Part shown: in pieces, positions 6,945 through 12,560 of the stretch
How positions within the stretch are numbered: the first letter of the stretch is position 1
Layout: each line of letters opens with the position of its first letter
Assembly: GCA_023433615.1 (NCBI GenBank)
Contig: JAEZCJ010000188.1
Coordinates: 1 to 12,560, forward strand
Source: Bacillota bacterium
GTDB lineage: Bacteria > Bacillota > Bacilli > Paenibacillales > Paenibacillaceae
Length of the DNA stretch: 12,560 nucleotides
Reading direction: 5' to 3'
Notes under the pieces: model-generated
What the model was told of the DNA's origin: nothing
Databases searched by the model: none
The model's input: only the letters and a program-made list of their open reading frames with translations
Translations under genes and position numbers: made by a program

Positions 6945-8267
6945 TTAATCCCGTTCGTAGATCGAGCCGATTCGGCTGGCGAACAGCTCCGAATAGACCT
7001 TCTCCGCATAAGCATCCGTCATCCCGGCGATATAATCGGCCGCCACGCGCTCCCAAGGCCAATTCCCCTTCTGCCGCTCGTAGCTCTCGATCCAATCCGG
7101 CGGCAGAATCAGCCGGCCTGTTTCGTACTCGATGAAGCTTTCCCATAGCCGCGTGAGCATGATCTCGCTTCTCTTCTGCAGCCGCTGCACGCGAAAATCT
7201 TTAATCAACGTCACCCATGCGAGCTTCTTCAGGATCTCCATCGTACGCAGCAGGTCGAGATCCTCGGCGCCTTCCTTCACGAACGTGATTCGGCGCCAGC
7301 CGCCGGCAGCGCTGTCGTCCAGTATGCCGACGCGGTTCGCGAACAAGCTCACCCAGCGGGCTTTCATCTCTCTTCGCGTCCGCGAAGGTTCGCCTCCGGA
7401 TTCCGCGCTTATCGCCAGCCATTGGGCCAAGTAAGCTTGAAGCACGCGTTTCACCATCGCCGCCATATCGACTTGATCCCACGCGACCGCGCTACTCGTC
7501 GCATCGTTCACGATCTCGTGCATGATCAGCTCGACCAGCCGGTCGCTCTCGAAGAAGCTGCGGCTCATCTGGATTTTGCCGGCGCGGATGCCGTCCTCGA
7601 TATCATGGGTCGAATACGCGATGTCGTCGCACAGATCCATCAGCTGCGCCTCCAGCGTTGCGAGCCCGTCCGGCATCGCCCATAGCTCGCGCAGCTTGGC
7701 GATGCCGGAATCCCATTCCATGCCGTAGACGCCTTTATGCCGGCCGGGCTCCTCCAGGCTGTAAGGATATTTGTTGATCGCGAGCAGCGTGGCCGCCGTC
7801 AGGTCCAGCCCGCTCTCGCTGCCTGCGCGCTTCTCCAGGAACATCAGGATCCGGAAGTTCTGCGCATTCCCCTCATAGGGCAGACCGTAGTTGGCCGCGA
7901 GCAGCCGGTTCAACACCTCTTCGCCCTTATGACCGAACGGCGGATGTCCAAGGTCATGCGCAAGCGATGCGCATTCCACGACCTCCGGTTCCAGCATAAG
8001 GCCGGGGTGCTCGGGCTTCTGCAAGCACGCATACGTCTTGCCGAGCCGTCTCGCCACTTCGCGCGCGATTTGCGACACCTCGAGCGAATGCGTCAGCCGC
8101 GTGCGGTAGTAGTCGCCGGTTCCGGCGCCGAACACTTGAGACTTGCCTTGCAGTCTGCGGAAAGCGGGCGATTGGATGAGACGCGCGTAATCTTTCTCGT
8201 ATTCATCTCTCGCCTCGCTCGATTGGATTCGTTCATTATCGTCTAATCGATACTCTCGAATATTCAT
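6945..8267 (-). CDS. dgt: Deoxyguanosinetriphosphate triphosphohydrolase-like HD-domain protein
   Basis: This is a cytoplasmic HD-superfamily dNTP triphosphohydrolase, which cleaves a dNTP to deoxynucleoside plus triphosphate and so trims dNTP pools. The HD metal ligands are visible: His60 in RTRLTHSLEVSQIARE, His104-Asp105 in LAHDLGHPPFGHKG, and the distal Asp in DDIAYSTHDIEDG (about residues 214-226). The family motif YEGNAQNFRIL lies at about 131-141. The 440-residue length fits. The ATG at 8267 has AAGGAG 9 nt upstream and gives the conserved MNIREYR start; the frame is open 33 codons further but without a better site. It stands alone between two terminators or promoters, with no strong promoter of its own recognised in 8268-8356. 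The precise dNTP preference, and whether it needs dNTP activators, cannot be inferred. Confidence 0.93.
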   Translation of the reverse strand: MNIREYRLDDNERIQSSEARDEYEKDYARLIQSPAFRRLQGKSQVFGAGTGDYYRTRLTHSLEVSQIAREVARRLGKTYACLQKPEHPGLMLEPEVVECASLAHDLGHPPFGHKGEEVLNRLLAANYGLPYEGNAQNFRILMFLEKRAGSESGLDLTAATLLAINKYPYSLEEPGRHKGVYGMEWDSGIAKLRELWAMPDGLATLEAQLMDLCDDIAYSTHDIEDGIRAGKIQMSRSFFESDRLVELIMHEIVNDATSSAVAWDQVDMAAMVKRVLQAYLAQWLAISAESGGEPSRTRREMKARWVSLFANRVGILDDSAAGGWRRITFVKEGAEDLDLLRTMEILKKLAWVTLIKDFRVQRLQKRSEIMLTRLWESFIEYETGRLILPPDWIESYERQKGNWPWERVAADYIAGMTDAYAEKVYSELFASRIGSIYERD

Positions 8268-8356
8268 GTTCGTTCGCTCCTTATTCATGGCGGCTACGCG
8301 AGCATAGCGTCGATTGCGTGATACCGTTATTCTATTCCTCTGGCGAGCAATAAGAA

Positions 8357-8392
8357 AGCGCGTCACCTGTCGGATACGACAGATGACGCGCT
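8357..8392 (-). terminator. Strong intrinsic terminator after the HAD-coaW operon
   Basis: Arms 8377-8392 and 8357-8372 form a 16-bp stem with one G-U pair and a GATA/TATC loop, followed on the minus strand by TTCTTATT. It lies about 60 bp after the coaW stop and before dgt. It marks the end of the HAD-coaW transcript and suggests dgt is expressed separately. The short stretch between coaW and the hairpin shows nothing else. Confidence 0.85.
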
Positions 8393-8452
8393 GTGATAGA
8401 TTCTATATCTATGCTCCTCGATCTAATCGCGATCACAAGCGGACTTATTGAA

Positions 8453-9304
8453 CTACCTCTTTGGGATGAGGCTGAGCATCGCGCCGACAGCGCCGCTGTA
8501 CTCGCCGGCATGCGGGAAGTACGGCTCTCCTCCGCGGAAGCGCGTGTACGATTCGACGGCTTGCCTCAGCGGTTCGTTGCCGTAGAAGGAGCTGCCGATG
8601 TAGACGACGTCGCTCGTGCCGTGCTGACCTGCGGCATGTACGCTTACCGTCGCGACCGTCTCGCCGACCATGCCGATGACGGACGCGAGTGCGTCCGCTT
8701 CGCGGATCGGCGTCGGGAGGCTGTCCTCGCCTGCCGGCACGCGGCCGAAGTTGCTCGCCGTGAGGTCGCCGTTAATCGGCGGCACGGATCCCTCGTAGAT
8801 GTGGCTGACCTTCAGGTCGGCATAGCTGCGATCGCCTGCTTTTGCCGTTTCGACGATCGCTTCATAGTCGCCGACGCCCGTCAGCAGCCGCGACAAGCCG
8901 ACGATCGTCCCGCCTCCGACGCCGGTGCCCCCGATACGGCTGCATCGATCAGCCCCGATGTAGTGGATCGAAGTGCCCGTGCCGACATTCGTGAGCAGGA
9001 AGCTGCCGAGTCGGATTCCGCGGTCCTGAAGCAGCCACTTCGCGCCGCTGCAGGTTGCCTCGAATTCGGGCATCGACGTCGTGCCCCGCCCGATTAGTTC
9101 CGCGAGACGAGCGGCCTTGCCTCCGGTGAGGCAGAGCGCTGCGCCGGTCAGCTCACGCTTCACCCAATCGGCCGCGTCGCTGAGCCGGTCGGAACGGAAT
9201 TTCAGGTAGCGATTGTCGCTGCTGCCCTCCGTTCGATAAGCGATCTTGACAAGCGTTCCTCCGGCATCGATGCCGCAGATCGCTTGCTGCTTCGGATTCA
9301 ACAA
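8453..9304 (-). CDS. coaW: Type II pantothenate kinase CoaW
   Basis: This enzyme phosphorylates pantothenate to 4'-phosphopantothenate with ATP, the first step of coenzyme A synthesis, in the cytoplasm. It belongs to the actin-like (ASKHA) type II group known from Staphylococcus and some bacilli, related to eukaryotic PANKs. The N-terminal nucleotide-binding loop GIDAGGTLVK (about residues 11-20) is nearly identical to the staphylococcal motif. Further family blocks are LLTNVGTGTSIHYI, RIGGTGVGGGTIVGLSRLL, and the C-terminal VVYIGSSFYGN and PHAGEYSGAVGAML. The length of 283 residues is typical. It starts at TTG 9304 (a second TTG follows at once), behind AAGGGAG, and overlaps the end of the HAD gene by 7 bp, so it is translationally coupled to it. 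Type II enzymes of Staphylococcus are not feedback-inhibited by CoA. Confidence 0.94.
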   Translation of the reverse strand: MLNPKQQAICGIDAGGTLVKIAYRTEGSSDNRYLKFRSDRLSDAADWVKRELTGAALCLTGGKAARLAELIGRGTTSMPEFEATCSGAKWLLQDRGIRLGSFLLTNVGTGTSIHYIGADRCSRIGGTGVGGGTIVGLSRLLTGVGDYEAIVETAKAGDRSYADLKVSHIYEGSVPPINGDLTASNFGRVPAGEDSLPTPIREADALASVIGMVGETVATVSVHAAGQHGTSDVVYIGSSFYGNEPLRQAVESYTRFRGGEPYFPHAGEYSGAVGAMLSLIPKR

Positions 9305-10158
9305 GATGGTCTCCCTTCCAGACGCTCCTCGTGGGGTTCGCCGGCTATGTATCGCGCTACGCCGTCGTCGTCATTCGTGCTTGTAATATGATCGGCCAGC
9401 GCGATCAATCGCGTATCTGCATTCGATACCGCGACGCGCCTGCCTGCCGTCTCGAACATGCCGATGTCATTCAATTGATCGCCGAACACCGTGACATCCG
9501 CGGGCTCGCAGCCGACATAACGGCACCAAGCCTGCAAGCCGTCCCGCTTATTCGCTTGCGGATGGCTGAATTCCAGGAAGTAGGCGTCCAGATAGCCATC
9601 CTGCATGAAGTGGATATGGATATTGCCGGCGAACGCGCGCTTTGCTGCTTGCGCGAGCGGTTCTAACGTCTCGTAAGCTCCGATATACGTGAGGATCAGC
9701 GTGCGATCGGTCTCCGTCATGGATAATGTCTCGAGTTCCTCGAAGCGAGGATCGTTCGGCCGGCTGGCCTTGAAGGCAAGATCTTCAGCCCGCGTGAGCT
9801 TCTCATGGTATACTTTCTCGCCGTCATAGGGATCAAGCGCAAATGCCAGCGGCACAAGTCCATACGACCTGCCGAGCGTAAGCAGCGCATTCGCGGTGTC
9901 ACGGTCGAGCCAGCGACCGCTCAATACGGTACGCGTCCGCGGATCCAACAGCACGGCACCGTTATAGAGCACGACCGGACAGTTCCATGGAATAGAGGAT
10001 ACGATCGAGCGCGAGCTCTGCCAACTGCGCGCCGTCGCATAGCCGATCATGGCCCCGCTGTCCGCGGCTTGACTGAGCACTTCTGCCGAGTAGGGCGAGA
10101 TTGTCGCGTCCGAACGAAGCAGCGTACCGTCCAGATCGGTAACATAATAACGATGCAT
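9298..10158 (-). CDS. Cof-type HAD-superfamily phosphatase
   Basis: This is a cytoplasmic haloacid-dehalogenase-type phosphatase of the Cof/IIB class. Motif I is DLDGTL, with Asp8 as nucleophile and Asp10 as acid/base. Motif II has Thr42 in YATARS, motif III has Lys204 in NKRDGL, and motif IV is GDQLNDIGMF (about residues 226-235). The region between motifs II and III is the IIB cap that sets substrate choice. The 286-residue length fits. It starts behind AGGGGGG at an ATG 33 nt from the predicted transcription start and is the first gene of an operon with coaW, whose start lies inside the end of this gene. Members act on sugar phosphates, nucleotides or flavin and vitamin precursors. The tight link to coaW suggests a phosphorylated compound near CoA metabolism, but this is inference. 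Confidence 0.92.
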   Translation of the reverse strand: MHRYYVTDLDGTLLRSDATISPYSAEVLSQAADSGAMIGYATARSWQSSRSIVSSIPWNCPVVLYNGAVLLDPRTRTVLSGRWLDRDTANALLTLGRSYGLVPLAFALDPYDGEKVYHEKLTRAEDLAFKASRPNDPRFEELETLSMTETDRTLILTYIGAYETLEPLAQAAKRAFAGNIHIHFMQDGYLDAYFLEFSHPQANKRDGLQAWCRYVGCEPADVTVFGDQLNDIGMFETAGRRVAVSNADTRLIALADHITSTNDDDGVARYIAGEPHEERLEGRPSC

Positions 10159-10197
10159 GCGAGCGAGTCCCCCCTATCGTCCGTCGATTTGGGTTGA

Positions 10198-10225
10198 ATT
10201 ATAGCATGCCTGTCGACACTGTCAA
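10198..10225 (-). promoter_or_regulatory. Consensus sigma-A promoter of the HAD-coaW operon
   Basis: Perfect hexamers TTGACA (10220-10225) and TATAAT (10198-10203) lie on the minus strand with a 16-bp spacer. Transcription should start near 10191. The spacer contains the small perfect palindrome TGTCGACA, which may be chance. This is the strongest promoter in the window. Confidence 0.8.
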
Positions 10226-10262
10226 GGCTATCTGCTAGCTTTTCGGCAAGGATCGGCAAGCT

Positions 10263-10967
10263 TTAGCATGCATCCTGCCGCAGCAGCTCGCGATTCATTC
10301 GATTGGTCTGCCTGCGCTTGGCCATATACCCCGTTGCCAGTACGCCGATGATTGCCGCAGCCATGATGCCCCATTTGATGACCGGATACGCGGCGAAGAA
10401 ATTGTGCAGCAGCGGTTCCTCGGTCACCATCTTCGACGCGGTCCAGGCCAGCACGCCCGCGCCGATATAGATGAGCAGAGGAAACCGCTCCACCCACTTG
10501 ATGATTAAGGTGCTGCCCCATACCACGATCGGTACGCTTATCAGCAGGCCGATCGCGACGAGCATGAAGGAGCCGTGAGCCGCGCCTGCGACCGCGAGCA
10601 CATTGTCCAACCCCATAACCGTGTCGGCCACGATGATCGTCTGAATCGCGGCCAGCATGCCGATCTTCTTCGCACCGTCGTCATGCTTCTTCTCTTCGGA
10701 TAGAAGCCGATAAGCGATCCAGATCAACATGAGCCCGCCTACCGCGAGCAGACCCGGAATTTGCAGAAGCCACACGACAGCCAGCGTGAGCAGCGAACGG
10801 ATCGCAATGGCGCCGAACGTCCCCCAGAATACGACTCGACGCTGCAATTCCTTCGGCAGATTGCGGGCCGCAAGACCGATGACTATCGCGTTGTCCCCTG
10901 CCAGCACCAAGTCAATGACGATAATCGCGAGCAGTGCCGACCACATTTCGGGCGTGAACCATTCCAT
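10263..10967 (-). CDS. TerC-family integral membrane protein, YjbE type (probable manganese exporter)
   Basis: This is a polytopic membrane protein of the TerC family, YjbE branch, with about seven hydrophobic segments in 234 residues. It carries the paired acidic membrane motifs DLVLAGDNAIVIG (about residues 19-31) and DTVMGLDNVLAVAG (about 115-128), whose Asp/Asn residues are the presumed metal site. The upstream frame is open 45 codons further to 11102, but that part overlaps the riboswitch platform. The ATG at 10967, behind AAGGAGAGG, gives the conserved MEWFTPEMWSALLAI start. A yybP-ykoY riboswitch lies directly upstream, so expression should rise with Mn2+. TerC relatives in B. subtilis are implicated in Mn2+ efflux and in supplying Mn2+ to secreted enzymes. 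Older annotation as tellurium resistance protein is probably misleading. No clear terminator is seen in 10204-10262. Confidence 0.93.
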   Translation of the reverse strand: MEWFTPEMWSALLAIIVIDLVLAGDNAIVIGLAARNLPKELQRRVVFWGTFGAIAIRSLLTLAVVWLLQIPGLLAVGGLMLIWIAYRLLSEEKKHDDGAKKIGMLAAIQTIIVADTVMGLDNVLAVAGAAHGSFMLVAIGLLISVPIVVWGSTLIIKWVERFPLLIYIGAGVLAWTASKMVTEEPLLHNFFAAYPVIKWGIMAAAIIGVLATGYMAKRRQTNRMNRELLRQDAC

Positions 10968-11005
10968 TGCAATCCTCTCCTTTTCGATTCGGCAGCAGCA
11001 CAAAA

Positions 11006-11031
11006 GACCTTCACCGCAATCGGTAAAGGTC
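11006..11031 (-). terminator. Second hairpin of the terC leader, intrinsic terminator
   Basis: An 11-bp stem (11021-11031 with 11006-11016, one G-U pair, 4-nt loop) is followed on the minus strand by TTTTG. Its left arm is identical in 11 bases to the left arm of the hairpin at 11048-11074. It lies 39 nt before the terC ATG and is the better terminator of the two. Confidence 0.7.
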
Positions 11032-11047
11032 AGCCGAAACGAAAACG

Positions 11048-11074
11048 GACCTTTACCGTTAAGCGGTAAAGGTC
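11048..11074 (-). terminator. First hairpin of the terC leader, overlapping riboswitch P1
   Basis: A perfect 11-bp stem (11064-11074 with 11048-11058, 5-nt loop) is followed by CGTTTTCGTTTCGG, an imperfect T tract. Its left arm contains CCTTTA (11067-11072), which is also the 3' strand of the riboswitch P1 helix. The hairpin and P1 therefore cannot form together, which fits a Mn2+-dependent ON switch. Confidence 0.65.
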
Positions 11075-11160
11075 TCGCACGCAACGGATGCGTTGCCAGC
11101 ATAGCCGGAGGTTTCCCCTCGACTTGACGACTATGCTGCTGGAGCTACTCCCCTTTATTG
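11065..11160 (-). promoter_or_regulatory. yybP-ykoY manganese riboswitch aptamer
   Basis: The minus strand carries the family's invariant segments in order. GGGGAGTAGC (11144-11153) comes first, then AGTCGTCA (11125-11132), a GAGGGGAAACCTCC hairpin, and CCGGCTATGCTG pairing back to CAGCATAG. The 3' P1 strand GACCTTTA closes with 5' TAAAGG (11152-11157 with 11067-11072). This class senses Mn2+ directly and controls Mn2+ exporters such as MntP and TerC proteins. It is followed immediately by two tandem hairpins before terC. The promoter upstream (11161-11249) is not obvious. That gap also holds a perfect 10-bp palindrome CATACGTATG of no known role. Confidence 0.92.
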
Positions 11161-11249
11161 CCTTACAAGCATGAATATGCGGCGTGTACATCATTCATAC
11201 GTATGGATTCATGGCGAGTTTCTCCGGATCTGCCCATTCTTGGGTCGAT

Positions 11250-11651
11250 CTATAGGTTGAATGGCGTGTGCAAGCCGCCGTAGTCCGCAATCAGCTTCAG
11301 CATTTTCGGATGGATGGGAATGATGAATTGCATGGCATCGAGCTGGGTGATGCCGCTTCGGTTATGCAGCACGGCCGATTTCACATAGATGCGGTATTGG
11401 TCGGGATTCGGCTGCCCGCTGGCAAGCTCGACCGCGCCTAGCCCCGGGTTCTCGACCTTGACGCGCGTTCGTCTGCCATCGCTTGCGAACGGCACGAGGC
11501 TGACAATGTCCTCCAGCTTCATGTGGTAATTGACGTGCGGCTTATGGAACACAAGCTCCTTCGTCGATACGGTCACGCCATAATCACTCGTCTTGAGCGA
11601 GAGCTTCAGCTCGCCGTCAATCGTCTTCAATTGGATGAAATCCGGGTTCAT
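11250..11651 (-). CDS. Protein of unknown function, 133 aa
   Basis: I do not recognise this protein. It has no signal peptide, membrane segment or catalytic motif that I can see. The sequence alternates short hydrophobic and polar stretches (DGELKLSLKTSDYGVTVSTK, RRTRVKVENPGLGAVEL, QYRIYVKSAVLHN), which suggests a mostly beta-strand cytoplasmic fold, ending in a likely helix, HPKMLKLIADYGG. Codon use and GC resemble the neighbours, so it is probably a real gene. Two starts compete: the ATG at 11657 is 1 nt from AAGGAGG, while the ATG at 11651 is 7 nt from it, so I chose 11651 (MNPDFIQLK). It lies upstream of the terC riboswitch on the same strand and diverges from the riboswitch-cheX unit. 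No clear promoter or terminator was found for it. Confidence 0.8.
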   Translation of the reverse strand: MNPDFIQLKTIDGELKLSLKTSDYGVTVSTKELVFHKPHVNYHMKLEDIVSLVPFASDGRRTRVKVENPGLGAVELASGQPNPDQYRIYVKSAVLHNRSGITQLDAMQFIIPIHPKMLKLIADYGGLHTPFNL

Positions 11652-11829
11652 GGCCATGCCTCCTTCTCAGGATCGTCTCGATCTATTAACCATACCATAG
11701 TTCTTCAGATCCCGCATGAAGGATACCATTTCCAGCAATCATGCAGAGCGCTTTCATTTGTTAGTTCGATTCGACATTATTTTTGATATAGGGTAGTCGC
11801 AAGCCTAACAATATGCTAACATAAGAGTA

Positions 11830-11859
11830 TTAAGAACTAGTCGGTTCGAACTACATAAT
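11830..11859 (+). promoter_or_regulatory. Probable promoter of the cyclic-di-GMP riboswitch-cheX unit
   Basis: TTAAGA (11830-11835) and CATAAT (11854-11859) with an 18-bp spacer would start transcription near 11866, about 10 nt before the aptamer. The placement is as expected for a riboswitch leader. The spacer contains the perfect 8-bp palindrome GTTCGAAC. No sigma-D (flagellar) promoter motif is evident. The rest of 11652-11829 shows nothing I can name. Confidence 0.5.
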
Positions 11860-11876
11860 CCTGCTTTGCAATTCCA

Positions 11877-11971
11877 GCATGCGATAAAGGCAAACTCATC
11901 GAAAGATGAGGACGCAAAGCCTCAGGTCTAACGGGAGTACCTCCCCAAGATGGCTGGGCTACCGAAAGTGC
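11877..11971 (+). promoter_or_regulatory. Cyclic-di-GMP-I (GEMM-I) riboswitch aptamer
   Basis: The GEMM-I core is plain. AAAGGCAAAC is followed by a P2 hairpin CTCATC-GAAA-GATGAG (11895-11910) with the conserved GNRA tetraloop. Then come GGACGCAAAGCCTC, the P3 arm around ACGGGAGTACCTCCCC, and the closing GGCTGGGCTACCGAAAG. GCAT (11877-11880) can pair with GTGC (11968-11971) as P1. The class binds the second messenger c-di-GMP and often controls motility, chemotaxis and adhesion genes. Here an intrinsic terminator and a CheX-like gene follow. Confidence 0.93.
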
Positions 11972-11992
11972 GGATTCGCTTTCTCATTTGAG

Positions 11993-12024
11993 ACAGCTTT
12001 CCGAGTTCGGGAAGCTGTTTTTTT
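11993..12024 (+). terminator. Intrinsic terminator in the riboswitch platform before cheX
   Basis: ACAGCTTTCC (11993-12002) pairs with GGGAAGCTGT (12009-12018) over 10 bp with one G-U pair and a 6-nt loop, followed by seven T residues. It lies 22 nt after the aptamer and 50 nt before the cheX ATG. It is the likely output of the c-di-GMP riboswitch. Whether ligand turns it on or off needs structure mapping. Confidence 0.88.
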
Positions 12025-12073
12025 CATAGCACCGAAGGATTATTCGATCGACCAACCTACAGGAGGCAGCGAA

Positions 12074-12520
12074 ATGAACGCACAGTACATCAATCCGTTT
12101 CTATCATCGTCGATTCATGTCATCGAAGCCATGATGCAGGTGAAAGCGTCGGTAGGCAAGGTTGAGCTGAAGACAATCGACAATGGCGACTATCTGCTGC
12201 TGAAGATCGGCATCCTCGGGCAATTCCAGGGCGATGTGGTGTTCTGTTTCCCTCAAGAGGTCGCGATCAAGATCGTCTCTTCGATGATGGGCGGATATCC
12301 GATCGCGGAATTCGACGACATGTGCCGAAGCGCCATCTCGGAACTGGGCAACATGATCAGCGGCAACGCAAGCACGATCTTGTACAATGACGGGATCGTC
12401 GTCGACATTACCCCGCCGAAGCTGATGGATGACGGCCGCAGCTTCGCCCAGAAGCGGGCGATCACGATTCCGCTCGCGATTACGGATATTGGCAATTTCG
12501 ACATCTACATGATTGCGTAA
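12074..12520 (+). CDS. cheX: CheX-like chemotaxis phosphatase (CheC/CheX family)
   Basis: This is a predicted cytoplasmic phosphatase that removes phosphate from CheY-P (or another response regulator), resetting the flagellar signal. The 148-residue product has one phosphatase motif, SAISELGNMISGNAST (about residues 86-101), in which Glu90 and Asn93 match the catalytic E-x-x-N pair of CheX/CheC. A single such motif and the short length point to CheX rather than two-motif CheC. The frame is open from 11906, but that part is the riboswitch and terminator. The ATG at 12074 follows AGGAGG by 7 nt and gives the natural start MNAQYINPFL. It stands apart from any che or fli genes in the window and is controlled by the c-di-GMP riboswitch. 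A different response regulator partner is possible. Confidence 0.9.
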   Translation: MNAQYINPFLSSSIHVIEAMMQVKASVGKVELKTIDNGDYLLLKIGILGQFQGDVVFCFPQEVAIKIVSSMMGGYPIAEFDDMCRSAISELGNMISGNASTILYNDGIVVDITPPKLMDDGRSFAQKRAITIPLAITDIGNFDIYMIA

Positions 12521-12537
12521 CGGTCATCGCGAAGAGC

Positions 12538-12560
12538 CCTCCAATGCTATTCATTGGAGG
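12538..12560 (+). terminator. Hairpin after cheX, cut by the window edge
   Basis: CCTCCAATG (12538-12546) pairs perfectly with CATTGGAGG (12552-12560) around a 5-nt loop, 18 bp after the cheX stop. The position fits a terminator, but any further stem pairs and the T tract lie beyond the window. Confidence 0.6.

Noticed and set aside
6932..6948. Inverted repeat TTAATTC-AGC-GAATTAA overlapping the dgt stop
   Set aside because: The stem is AT-rich and only 7 bp, with no T tract, so it is not a convincing terminator.
8393..9097. Long plus-strand frame of 234 codons
   Set aside because: It is antisense to coaW, gives an Arg/Ala/Asp-rich product without family features, and has no ribosome-binding site.
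10236..10262. Possible terminator after terC built from AAGCTTGCCGA and TTGCCGAAAAGCT
   Set aside because: The segments are mostly direct repeats of TTGCCGA. Only a 5-bp stem forms and there is no T tract.
11006..11074. Repeated GACCTTTACCG arms as part of a mobile element or repeat family
   Set aside because: The repeats occur only in the terC leader and fit riboswitch hairpins. No transposase, target duplication or other copies are present.
10968..11102. N-terminal extension of the TerC frame to an ATG at 11102
   Set aside because: The extension overlaps the riboswitch platform hairpins, has no ribosome-binding site, and the family N-terminus begins at 10967.
11196..11205. Perfect palindrome CATACGTATG in the gap before the Mn2+ riboswitch
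   Set aside because: A 10-bp palindrome is too short to call an operator, and I know no regulator with this site.
11906..12073. N-terminal extension of the CheX frame
   Set aside because: It lies within the c-di-GMP aptamer and its terminator. The AGGAGG-supported ATG at 12074 is the natural start.

Overview
The window looks like chromosome from an endospore-forming Bacillota of the Paenibacillus/Cohnella type. This is inferred from a complete gerA-type spore germination operon, strong AGGAGG ribosome-binding sites, moderately high GC, a YjbE-type TerC gene behind a manganese riboswitch, a type II pantothenate kinase, and a CheX-like gene behind a cyclic-di-GMP-I riboswitch. I see no insertion sequence, phage, CRISPR, tRNA or rRNA, and no wholly new system. 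The most rewarding parts are the regulatory RNAs and promoters.

Layout. Positions 1-436 (minus) hold the N-terminal part of an iron-containing alcohol dehydrogenase with a good sigma-A promoter. Positions 629-2143 (plus) hold modA and modB, a molybdate ABC transporter without a modC ATPase gene. They converge on a three-gene minus-strand spore germination operon, gerAA-gerAB-gerAC (5918-2174), whose cistrons overlap by 4 bp and which has a sigma-G-like promoter at 5999-6027. Upstream of it is a MerR-family activator with a TipAS domain (6874-6110, minus). It ends in a strong hairpin terminator and has a typical MerR-type promoter with a 19-bp spacer. Next come a dGTPase-like HD hydrolase (8267-6945, minus) and a two-gene operon of a Cof-type HAD phosphatase and type II pantothenate kinase (10158-8453, minus), with a consensus promoter and a 16-bp-stem terminator.

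Positions 10263-11160 (minus) carry a TerC/YjbE membrane protein led by a yybP-ykoY manganese riboswitch. Its expression platform has two nearly identical tandem hairpins. A 133-aa protein of unknown function follows (11651-11250, minus). The right end (plus) holds a promoter, a cyclic-di-GMP-I riboswitch, an intrinsic terminator and a CheX-like phosphatase, then a hairpin cut by the window edge.

Functionally this is a set of independent housekeeping and regulatory units, not one system. Several long open frames start upstream of the real gene. Ribosome-binding sites and promoters show that the true starts are internal for modA, gerAA, the MerR gene, dgt, terC, the 133-aa protein and cheX.
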